Below are positions 1 to 5,401 of a stretch of 5,840 bases of DNA, piece by piece. The stretch comes from an uncultured Collinsella sp. (GTDB taxonomy: Bacteria > Actinomycetota > Coriobacteriia > Coriobacteriales > Coriobacteriaceae): NCBI GenBank assembly GCA_902496375.1, contig CABVAS010000110.1, positions 1-5,840 of the forward strand, given 5' to 3'. Below the pieces are notes generated by a model that was given only the letters and a program-made list of their open reading frames with translations, ran no database searches and had not been told where the DNA came from. Position 1 is the first letter of the stretch. Every line of letters begins with the position of its first letter. A program made the position numbers and the translations under genes.

Positions 1-176
1 TCGTGCGGAACTCGCGATAAACCTAAGCCGGTGTCCCCACTCTCCCGGGGCCTGCGGCTACTTGGTTGTCGCATGCGGGTCGCTTTTCGGAACTGGGCTG
101 ATATTTTCTAGATGAAAGGCGCTCTTGGTCCTTATGGGCTTGGGGCGCCTGTCTTTTAAAGGTAGATTTTTGGGAG
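1..176. other. Unassigned intergenic or gene-tail sequence
   Basis: I recognise no gene here. On the plus strand two frames are open from the window edge and both close close together (TAG at 109-111, TGA at 113-115), so a truncated C-terminus of an upstream plus-strand gene is possible. The 36 residues of frame 1 are rich in Arg, Leu and Gly and match no family I know. A weak hairpin follows directly (117-150). The sequence could equally be the edge of a dispersed repeat. Nothing in it shows a tRNA or a confident promoter. Confidence 0.3.
117..157 (+). terminator. Possible weak rho-independent terminator
   Basis: AGGCGC (117-122) pairs perfectly with GCGCCT (145-150) around a 22-base loop, and a short T-rich tract, TCTTTT (152-157), follows on the plus strand. 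It lies just after two plus-strand stop codons, as expected for the end of a gene entering from the left. The long loop and six-base stem make it weak. On the minus strand the same stem is followed by only three Ts. Confidence 0.25.
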
Positions 177-236
177 GCCGGCACTTGGAGACGTTCCTTT
201 AGTGCCGGCACTTTAGGAACGTCTCCAAGTGCCGGC
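173..236 (+). repeat. REP-like palindromic element with GGAG foot
   Basis: Two 22-base arms, 177-198 and 215-236, are perfect reverse complements. The 16-base loop between them contains its own perfect 12-base palindrome, AGTGCCGGCACT (201-212). The GTGCCGGC/GCCGGCAC core therefore occurs at both outer ends and in the loop, so the element could form one long hairpin or several alternative ones. GGAG (173-176) directly abuts the 5' arm. REP sequences mobilised by Y1-family RAYT transposases characteristically carry a GTAG or GGAG tetranucleotide at the foot of an imperfect palindrome, so a RAYT-associated REP is the best guess. No transposase is present. There is no T tract after either arm, which argues against a simple terminator. 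Confidence 0.6.
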
Positions 237-241
237 TGTGG

Positions 242-274
242 GACGGAGGGATTCCGCGTCCGCCTTTTCGGCGG
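242..274 (-). other. Degenerate tRNA-Ser 3'-half-like fragment
   Basis: Read on the minus strand, CCGCC and GGCGG (270-274 with 260-264) form a stem with a five-base loop, like the long variable arm of tRNA-Ser. It is followed by GGAATCCCTCCGTC, which resembles the 3' side of a tRNA-Ser T-arm and acceptor with the usual GTTC of the T-loop missing. No 5' half, anticodon arm or CCA end can be found, so this is at most a remnant. The resemblance may be chance in GC-rich DNA. Confidence 0.25.
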
Positions 275-351
275 CCGCGCCCCGCTGCGTCGCTTCGCTC
301 CTTGCGTGCTGCGCTGGAAAACGCTTCGCGTTTCCTCAGCTCCGCACCCTG

Positions 352-368
352 TCGGGTTCGAATCCCGG
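352..368 (+). other. Isolated tRNA T-arm-like sequence
   Basis: A five-pair stem (352-356 with 364-368, the outer pair a T-G wobble) encloses the canonical seven-base T-loop TTCGAAT (357-363). The 15-base core CGGGTTCGAATCCCG (353-367) also occurs, inverted, in the T-arm of the nearby tRNA-Glu (436-450). Downstream bases CGCATGG would be the 3' acceptor strand, but no matching 5' strand, D-arm or anticodon arm lies upstream and no CCA follows. It is therefore not a complete tRNA. It may be a tRNA 3'-end remnant within a repeat that covers roughly 237-380. The upstream part also holds a small hairpin around AACGCTTCGCGTTT. Confidence 0.4.
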
Positions 369-380
369 CGCATGGGTAGC

Positions 381-411
381 AAAAAGCCCGCTACCGCGAG
401 GGTAACGGGCT
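381..411 (-). terminator. Rho-independent terminator of tRNA-Glu
   Basis: On the minus strand AGCCCG (from 411-406) pairs with CGGGCT (390-385). One mismatch follows, then TACC/GGTA pairs around a five-base loop. The stem runs directly into five Ts (385-381). It starts 12 bases after the CCA end of the tRNA-Glu gene, so it fits as the terminator of that monocistronic tRNA. Confidence 0.85.
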
Positions 412-423
412 CTTCAATTCAAA

Positions 424-500
424 TGGTGCCCCCAGCGGGATTCGAACCCGCGATATCCACCTTGAAAGGGTGGCGTCCTTGGCCGCTAGACGATGGGGAC
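424..500 (-). tRNA. tRNA-Glu (anticodon UUC)
   Basis: The minus strand folds as a full 77-base cloverleaf with encoded CCA (426-424). The acceptor is GTCCCCA with TGGGGGC, including a U2-G71 wobble. The D-arm is GTCT...GGAC. The anticodon stem is CCACC/GGTGG around loop CTTTCAA, with anticodon TTC at 466-464. The T-arm is GCGGG/CCCGC around TTCGAAT. The discriminator is A. D-arm, anticodon loop and A37 match bacterial tRNA-Glu closely. Two small differences from the Escherichia coli molecule are the U2-G71 wobble instead of U2-A71 and a five-base rather than four-base variable loop. The gene stands alone between its own promoter and terminator. Confidence 0.96.
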
Positions 501-510
501 AGCGGGAAAG

Positions 511-539
511 AGTATAGCAGACTTTTTTAGCCGTTCACA
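511..539 (-). promoter_or_regulatory. tRNA-Glu promoter (extended -10)
   Basis: On the minus strand TGCTATACT (519-511) is a near-consensus extended -10 element whose TATACT hexamer occupies 516-511. Transcription would begin near 504, only about four bases before the mature tRNA 5' end, which is typical for tRNA genes. No good -35 hexamer is visible. The best options, GTGAAC (538-533, 16-bp spacer) or TGTGAA (539-534, 17 bp), are poor, as is tolerated with an extended -10. The upstream spacer carries an A/T run (521-529). Confidence 0.65.
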
Positions 540-555
540 TATCGTTGGCAAACTG

Positions 556-593
556 AAAAACCACCACAAAGGTGCCTGTCCCCTTTGTGGTGG
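556..593 (-). terminator. Rho-independent terminator of the murT-gatD operon
   Basis: CCACCACAAAGG and CCTTTGTGGTGG (561-572 and 582-593) are perfect reverse complements, giving a 12-bp stem with a nine-base loop. On the minus strand the stem is followed by TTTTT (560-556). It begins eight bases after the stop codon of the MurT-GatD gene, so it is very likely the operon terminator. The loop and its flanks read GGTGCCTGTCCCC, resembling loops of dispersed REP-like palindromes, so the terminator may derive from a repeat. Confidence 0.88.
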
Positions 594-600
594 TGAGGTG

Positions 601-2775
601 CTAGGGGAGGAGCTTCATGGCGGCGTCGTGGGCGGCGTGCTCGTAGGTGTCGTCGAGGGGCTTGAGCGGCAGCAGGGCGGCGGCCTGTGCATCGCCACGG
701 CGCTCGAGGGCATGGGCGATCAACCAGTCGGTGAGCTCGGGGTTCTTGGGCAGCGCCGGGCCATGCAGGTACGTGCCGATGACGCCCTTGTAGATCAGGC
801 CCTCAAAGCCATCGTCGCCGTTGTTGCCGGTGCCCGTGACGACGGACGTTCCGAGCGGCGTGGCATCGGCGTCCAAAAGCGTGCGGCCGCCATGGTTCTC
901 GAATCCCACAAAGGGCTCAGGTGCCAGGTCGGTTTTGACGGCTACGTTGCCGATCAGGCGGTCGGAGCCGCGTACGGTTTCGGCGGCAATGACCCCCAGA
1001 CCCTCAATGCGATCCTCGCCCATATAGTACGAACGGCCGAGCAGCTGATAGCTGCCACAGATGGCGAGCAGCGAGCCGCCATCCTCAACATAGGATGCGA
1101 CCTTGTCTTTTTGGGCGAGCAGCTCGTGTGCCACGGCTAGCTGGTCGCGGTCGGAGCCGCCACCCATCATGACGATATCGGCATCGGTGAGATCGAGTGA
1201 CTCGCCCATACGGACCTCGTCCACGCGAACGGGGATGCCGCGCCAGGCGCAGCGACGCTCGAGGGCGATAACGTTGCCGCCGTCGCCGTAGAGGTTGAGG
1301 GCATCGGGGTACAGGTAGACGATGCGCAGCGGGCGCGAAAGCTCGACTGGCGCGATGCCGACGGGGACGGCACTGCCATCGGCACACGTTGCAGCGCGGG
1401 CAGCAACCGTGGCTGCATCGGCACCCTTCAGCCCATCGAGTTCTTTGACCAGCGGCGGGAAGGCCGTGTAGTTGGCGACGGCATAGAAAGTGTCGCCTGC
1501 GGCTTCATCCGCAACGGCGCCAATTGCCTGCGCGACGTCCGAGATAATCGCGGCATCGATGCCGGCGTACTTGAGGCGTACCTGCATGTCGTGCGCACGC
1601 GTGCCTCCGGCAAAGGCGACAAGACCCGGTGTGTCGGCGATGCGCTCGAAGTCGACGTCGTAGATCCACGAGACATCGTGGCCGTCGGCGTCGTTGTCGT
1701 TCAGGAAGAAGGCGCAGAGCCTGCCGCCTGCCGTTTTAATGGACTGGATCTGGCGATCGAAGCCCACGGGATTTTTGGCCAGGTTTGCCTCGACGGTACG
1801 GCCGGCGATCTCCCAGCGGCCCATACGTCCGCCGGCGGGGACGTAGGCATCGAGCGTAGGCTGTAGAAACGCCGTGTCCACGCCCAACTCGCGTGCGGCA
1901 AAGAAGGCGGCGGCAACGTTATAGACCATGTACAGACCGTTGTAGCGTGTGGCGATGTGTACGGCAGCCGCGTCGGGCGCAGATCCAAAGACCAGGTCGA
2001 AGCCGTAGCCGTCGCAGCCGAGCTTCACGCCCGTCACACGGCGGACCAGTGCGGGGCGTGCCCAACCGCACGAGGGGCAATGGTATGCGCCAAGCTGGCC
2101 GTATTGCACGTAGTCATACTCCAGCGGCGCGTTGCACTGTGAGCAAAAGCGCGAGTCGCTAATACGGTCGGACTCGGTGTTGGTGGCGCCGTCGATGCCA
2201 AAGGCGATGCTTGCATTGGGAACGCGTGCGGCGATCGCGGCACACAGCGGGTCGTCTGCGTTGTAGATGAGCGTTGTTGCCGGCGAAAGCTCCAACGCAT
2301 GGGCGATGACCTCCTGGGTGTGATCGATCTCGCCATAGCGATCTAGCTGGTCGCGGAACAGGTTGAGCAGCACGAAGTACGTCGGCTTGAGCTTGGGCAG
2401 AACGCGTACGGTGTAAAGCTCATCGCACTCAAAAACGCCCACGCGCTTGCCACCGGCTCGCTTGAGGCCGCTGCGCGCCTCGAGCAGTGCGCCCACCACG
2501 CCCGGCTCCATGTTGTTGCCGGCGCGGTTGCATACCACGGTGGCGCCGCTGGCGGCAACGGCGTCGGCGATGAGGTTGGAGGTGGTGGTCTTACCGTTGG
2601 TGCCGGTGATCACCACGCTGCGGTCGACAAGGCCCGCGAGGTCGCTCAGCAGCTCGGGGTTGATCTTCATGGCGATGCGGCCGGGGAGTACGCCGCCCTG
2701 GCGCTTAAGGACGGAGCGCAGCCCCCAGCGGGCGATATCGCTCGAGGTGCAGGCGAGAGATGAGCGGAAGTTCAT
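601..2775 (-). CDS. Fused MurT-GatD lipid II isoglutaminyl synthase
   Basis: This enzyme amidates the alpha-carboxyl of D-Glu at stem-peptide position 2 of lipid II, using ATP and glutamine-derived ammonia, at the inner face of the membrane. Residues 1 to about 455 are MurT. They include the Mur-ligase P-loop GTNGKTTT (58-65), a Cys4 zinc ribbon (C211, C214, C233, C236) and the conserved DNDADGHDVSWIYDVDFE block (360-377). An Ala-rich linker (about 456-481) leads to GatD (482-724), a class I glutamine amidotransferase with nucleophile C573 in ICGSYQLLG and H671 in YLHGP. Separate MurT and GatD are usually about 430-460 and 240-260 residues, so both halves look full length. No in-frame ATG, GTG or TTG occurs from about residue 440 to the GTG at 518, inside GatD, so separate translation of GatD is unlikely. 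The ATG has AGGA eight bases upstream. It is the last gene of the operon, 45 bp after its neighbour. Function is firm; the fusion is read directly. Confidence 0.95.
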   Translation of the reverse strand: MNFRSSLACTSSDIARWGLRSVLKRQGGVLPGRIAMKINPELLSDLAGLVDRSVVITGTNGKTTTSNLIADAVAASGATVVCNRAGNNMEPGVVGALLEARSGLKRAGGKRVGVFECDELYTVRVLPKLKPTYFVLLNLFRDQLDRYGEIDHTQEVIAHALELSPATTLIYNADDPLCAAIAARVPNASIAFGIDGATNTESDRISDSRFCSQCNAPLEYDYVQYGQLGAYHCPSCGWARPALVRRVTGVKLGCDGYGFDLVFGSAPDAAAVHIATRYNGLYMVYNVAAAFFAARELGVDTAFLQPTLDAYVPAGGRMGRWEIAGRTVEANLAKNPVGFDRQIQSIKTAGGRLCAFFLNDNDADGHDVSWIYDVDFERIADTPGLVAFAGGTRAHDMQVRLKYAGIDAAIISDVAQAIGAVADEAAGDTFYAVANYTAFPPLVKELDGLKGADAATVAARAATCADGSAVPVGIAPVELSRPLRIVYLYPDALNLYGDGGNVIALERRCAWRGIPVRVDEVRMGESLDLTDADIVMMGGGSDRDQLAVAHELLAQKDKVASYVEDGGSLLAICGSYQLLGRSYYMGEDRIEGLGVIAAETVRGSDRLIGNVAVKTDLAPEPFVGFENHGGRTLLDADATPLGTSVVTGTGNNGDDGFEGLIYKGVIGTYLHGPALPKNPELTDWLIAHALERRGDAQAAALLPLKPLDDTYEHAAHDAAMKLLP

Positions 2776-2820
2776 GAAGCCGTTCCTAACGTGAATGACA
2801 TGGTCGTGGCGTTTGCGCCG

Positions 2821-3864
2821 TTAAAAGCCGTAACGGCGCGCAAATTCCTGGGCAAGCTGCGATACGTCTTCACAAGCGTTGGCCCAGGGGGCAAAGTCGG
2901 GAGTATCCGAGATAATGCCGTCGGCCTCCCAAACGGCCTGGTGCGAAAGATCCCACGGGTCGTGCGGCTCGGGTCGGCAGGGAAGGTACGGTGTCTGGTA
3001 CATGGGGTTCAGCAAGAAGAACGCGCCGCCCTCGCAGCGGTTGGCAAACTCGCGCAGCGCGCGTGTCGCCGGACGCATCTTGTTTGTTTTGAACAGCAAA
3101 ATCGTGCGGGCGAGCAGGTACCAGGGGGAGTTCTCGAGTGCATCAGCTCCCACCTGCTCCTCGAGCTGGTGAGCCAGGGCAAAAAAGCCGTCCTGGTCTT
3201 CCAAGCGGGCGAGGGCGAGCAGGACGGTGCCGGCAGCTCGGGTGGGATAGCCTTCTGCCTTAAGGACGCGGCGAGAATAGTTGGCGGCAGCACGGTAACG
3301 AGCGCTCGCCATGCACAGCTGCGAGATGGCCTCGAGCGTGTGAAGCCAGCCAATAAGCGCCGGCTCGCTCACGGTAAGGTCTGCTGCGGTGACACCGTCG
3401 GCCAAAACATTATTAGCCCAGTAGTGCGGGGCCTCCATATCAAACCCGGGCACGCTCTGTTGCAGGTAGTCGGCCGTACTCGTCTCGAGCTTCATCAAGT
3501 CGCCCAGGCAGGCATCGACGGGCGTGTCCGCCAGGATGATGGCGAGCAACTGGGCGTCGAGGACATGCGCATCGACGCGAACAATCTTGAGCAGCTCATC
3601 GCGCATATCGTCGAACAGACGATTGCGCGTCTGCTCAAACTCCTCGTCGCTGCCCATGTCTTCGATGCGACGAAGCTCGTCAAGCAAGTGACGATGAACG
3701 CCGGCATAGGACAGCAGCGCTTGGGCATGCTCGGTCTGCGCATACTTGTGAGGGTTTGCGCTGATGTCGTTATGGACAAGCTCGCGTGCTGCATCGGTGA
3801 GTTCGGGGTGCGACGCCAGATAGGTGCGTTCCAGATAGGCGGGGATGTAGACGCTCGGATCCAT
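2821..3864 (-). CDS. TPR-like helical protein, downstream paralogue
   Basis: A 347-residue, probably cytoplasmic protein of unknown function, with no signal peptide or membrane segment. It appears almost wholly alpha-helical. The best TPR-like stretch is about 166-225 (WLHTLEAISQLCMASARYRAA and what follows), with further helices at 245-275. It aligns along much of its length with the next gene upstream: residues 91-134 with 87-131 (shared DAQ), 166-222 with 153-204 (W-L-x-x-L, R-Y-R, LA-x-A-x-LE), and 244-288 with about 237-283 (shared PW). The pair therefore arose by duplication. The ATG overlaps the upstream stop codon by one base (TAATG), and a strong SD (GGAGG region, 3872-3880) lies about seven bases before it, which suggests translational coupling. 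MurT-GatD follows 45 bp downstream with no terminator between. A scaffold or adaptor role is only an inference from the TPR-like fold. No catalytic motif is visible. Confidence 0.82.
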   Translation of the reverse strand: MDPSVYIPAYLERTYLASHPELTDAARELVHNDISANPHKYAQTEHAQALLSYAGVHRHLLDELRRIEDMGSDEEFEQTRNRLFDDMRDELLKIVRVDAHVLDAQLLAIILADTPVDACLGDLMKLETSTADYLQQSVPGFDMEAPHYWANNVLADGVTAADLTVSEPALIGWLHTLEAISQLCMASARYRAAANYSRRVLKAEGYPTRAAGTVLLALARLEDQDGFFALAHQLEEQVGADALENSPWYLLARTILLFKTNKMRPATRALREFANRCEGGAFFLLNPMYQTPYLPCRPEPHDPWDLSHQAVWEADGIISDTPDFAPWANACEDVSQLAQEFARRYGF

Positions 3865-4940
3865 TAGAGGTCTCCTCCCTTAAACGGCAATCCCTGTTCG
3901 GCCGCGCGCAGGATTCGTTCGTCGATCTGGGAGCGCACGATGTCGTTGGTGGCGACCCAGGCGGCAAAGCTGGCGTTGTCGGGCGCGCCTAGGCCCTCCT
4001 GCAGCACCGGCGTCGCCTCGGACAGGGCAAGGACAAGCTCATCGGTGGAGCCCGGACCTACGTTGACGCGAGCATAGACGCCATCGGGAAACTCGGTTTG
4101 GAAGTAGAGTGCTTCGGCCGCGTGCGGGCATGAGCGCACCAGGATGCGCAGGTAGTGCTCGGCGCCCTCGTAATCCAGCTCGCGCCAGGCTGCGCTCATC
4201 AGTGCGATGAGCGTCCACGGGTCCAGGTCGCGCTCCGCATCTTTGGGACGGCGGCGCAGCGGCGCGTTGGCAAGATAGGGCACGGAGTGGGCGGAACGAA
4301 AACGCTTGAGCTCCTCGGCAGGGTATTCGAGCTTTGCCATGGCAAGCATCGCAGTATGGCGGACGCCGGCGGGGTCGTTGGGCGCAAAGTCCAGGCTGCG
4401 ATTCGCGGCATCCAGCGACATGCGGTAGCGGCCGCTAATGAGCGCGCGCGATGCCAAGGCGGCAAGCCAGCGCAGGTAGGGACGGCGGGTCAGGTCGCCT
4501 GCGGCCTCACGCTCGTAGGGGTCCTGCGCCGAGGCAATCTTGAGCGCCAGATCGTGCTCCACCTCGTCGCACTTGGACACCAGATACTGTACGTATTCCT
4601 CGTTGGATTCGGCGGTGAGCGCCGTCAGCATGCGCTGGGCATCCCAGTTGGCCGGATCGAGCGCGGCTGCCTCGCGAAGCATGTTCTCGGCTGCGGCTTC
4701 TTCTTGCTCTGCCTGGGCGTCGTCGGGGATAAAGGGGATGCGGTAGTCGACAGCCTCGACGACCTTGGCAATGAGGTGCCCGGCGCGGTCGCGATCGTGC
4801 ACGATGAGCGGCGCGGGGTTGCGGGTGAATTGCTCCATCAGACGCTCGACGGCGGGGCCGTCGGTGAGCGGGATATTGTCGCGGCGCAAGGCCTCAAGAA
4901 CGAGGCGATGGCAATCCTCTTGAATGGGATCGAATGCCAT
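3864..4940 (-). CDS. TPR-like helical protein, upstream paralogue
   Basis: A 358-residue probable cytoplasmic protein of unknown function and the first gene of the operon. It appears helical throughout. Residues 78-131 hold an acidic helix (AEQEEAAAENMLREAAALDP) and a helical hairpin. Residues 153-206 form the clearest TPR-like unit (YLRWLAALASRALISGRYRM, then a helix ending near DPAG). Residues 238-283 form another helical hairpin. The C-terminal part (300-345) is again helical. It is a paralogue of the following gene, which it overlaps by one base. I chose the ATG at 4938-4940 because AAAGGAGG lies four bases before it. An upstream in-frame TTG at 4968-4970 would add ten residues encoded by that SD itself and is unlikely. 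No enzymatic motif, signal peptide or membrane helix is seen. Its place ahead of MurT-GatD hints at a cell-wall or division link, but that is speculation. Confidence 0.82.
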   Translation of the reverse strand: MAFDPIQEDCHRLVLEALRRDNIPLTDGPAVERLMEQFTRNPAPLIVHDRDRAGHLIAKVVEAVDYRIPFIPDDAQAEQEEAAAENMLREAAALDPANWDAQRMLTALTAESNEEYVQYLVSKCDEVEHDLALKIASAQDPYEREAAGDLTRRPYLRWLAALASRALISGRYRMSLDAANRSLDFAPNDPAGVRHTAMLAMAKLEYPAEELKRFRSAHSVPYLANAPLRRRPKDAERDLDPWTLIALMSAAWRELDYEGAEHYLRILVRSCPHAAEALYFQTEFPDGVYARVNVGPGSTDELVLALSEATPVLQEGLGAPDNASFAAWVATNDIVRSQIDERILRAAEQGLPFKGGDL

Positions 4941-4944
4941 GGGG

Positions 4945-4952
4945 CCTCCTTT
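4945..4952 (-). promoter_or_regulatory. Ribosome binding site fixing the start of the first TPR-like gene
   Basis: AAAGGAGG on the minus strand, four bases upstream of the ATG at 4940-4938. It is an almost full anti-16S match and decides between this ATG and the upstream in-frame TTG at 4970-4968. Confidence 0.8.
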
Positions 4953-5187
4953 GCTGCGGTTAGGGTTCAAATGTCTCTATATAAAGTTCTAGTTTACCCG
5001 CATGTGGCACACCGGGGGGTGCCGCACTTGGACTTGCACCTTTGCACCACGAAGACGGATGTCGCACAAATGTCGGCACCTCGGTTGCGCGGGTGGTATC
5101 ACAGTGCCGTAAACGGTCGATTTTTGGCGGCGAACGGGGCACATTTTGGAGGGGCACAGCCCTGCCCGGAATATGTAGTCAACCCTG

Positions 5188-5255
5188 ATAAAACGTTTGC
5201 CCAGCTTGGGAGTATGAATGCCCCACAAGGGTCTTCAGGGATAGAAAAAACGTTT
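5188..5255. promoter_or_regulatory. Pair of AAACGTTT palindromes, possible operators
   Basis: The 8-base palindrome AAACGTTT occurs at 5191-5198 and again at 5248-5255, each preceded by an A-rich stretch. The extended forms ATAAAACGTTT (5188-5198) and AAAAAACGTTT (5245-5255) differ at one base. The centres are 57 bp apart. Symmetric sites with a central CG are typical of LacI/CcpA-type regulators, but the flanks do not fit a full cre consensus. They sit upstream of the presumed promoter of the alcohol dehydrogenase gene. Binding is an inference. Confidence 0.35.
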
Positions 5256-5274
5256 CATCATTATCGGCTTTAGG

Positions 5275-5304
5275 TGAATAACTGACCAACCAGAACGGTA
5301 AAAT
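5275..5304 (+). promoter_or_regulatory. Possible promoter of the alcohol dehydrogenase gene
   Basis: TAAAAT (5299-5304) is a fair -10 hexamer. The -35 region is weak: TGAATA (5275-5280, 18-bp spacer) or GAATAA (5276-5281, 17 bp). A start near 5310-5312 would put the first leader hairpin (5311-5336) at the very 5' end of the mRNA. A weak -35 is compatible with activator dependence. Confidence 0.3.
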
Positions 5305-5310
5305 AGTGTT

Positions 5311-5401
5311 TGTCTGAGCGTTGAGACGTTCAGACATCGCGCATTGTCATCGCCGGCAACGCGCAAAACGGTCCTAACGGAGCCAATCGGGTGCTCCGTT
5401 A
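5311..5401 (+). promoter_or_regulatory. Structured 5' leader with three hairpins
   Basis: Three consecutive hairpins can be drawn. Hairpin 1 pairs 5311-5321 with 5326-5336: 11 pairs including one G-U, loop TGAG. Hairpin 2 pairs GCGCATTG (5339-5346) with CAACGCGC (5357-5364), with one A-C mismatch. Hairpin 3 pairs TAACGGAGC (5375-5383) with GCTCCGTTA (5393-5401), nine perfect pairs around a nine-base loop. None is followed by a T tract, so these are not simple terminators. The last ends about 30 bases before the SD at 5430. Hairpin 1 could instead be a DNA operator, since it also contains an 8-base tandem period (CGTTGAGA, CGTTCAGA). I recognise no known riboswitch core. Confidence 0.45.

Noticed and set aside
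23..382. 119-residue minus-strand open frame
   Set aside because: It runs through the palindromic repeat and tRNA-like debris. Its composition is Arg/Pro/Ser-rich, with no ribosome binding site or family resemblance.
353..450. attL/attR pair formed by the repeated T-arm core
   Set aside because: The two CGGGTTCGAATCCCG copies are in opposite orientation and under 100 bp apart. An integrated element would leave direct repeats flanking it and an integrase, and none is present.
306..530. 74-residue plus-strand open frame containing PPAGFEPAISTLKGW
   Set aside because: It is a translation across the antisense strand of the tRNA-Glu gene and the T-arm fragment, a common spurious product.
493..1140. 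215-residue plus-strand open frame
   Set aside because: It starts inside the tRNA-Glu gene and runs antisense to the GatD domain. Gly/Val-rich shadow.
2808..2819. Small hairpin GGCG-TTTG-CGCC between the TPR-like gene and murT-gatD as a terminator
   Set aside because: It has only four base pairs and no T tract on the minus strand, so it is unlikely to split the operon.
2791..3867. 358-residue plus-strand open frame
   Set aside because: It lies exactly antisense to the downstream TPR-like gene. The minus frame has a proper SD and operon context, and the long antisense frame is a product of high GC at third positions.
4155..5273. 372-residue plus-strand open frame
   Set aside because: It is mostly antisense to the upstream TPR-like gene and runs into non-coding DNA, with Gly/Val-rich low-complexity composition and no SD.
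5214..5273. Short 19-residue plus-strand ORF ending in HHYRL, as a possible leader peptide
   Set aside because: The only SD-like bases are one base from the ATG, there is no run of a regulatory codon, and it probably lies upstream of the transcription start.
5311..5336. Rex redox-repressor site
   Set aside because: The dyad does not contain the TTGTGAA/TTCACAA half-sites expected of Rex.
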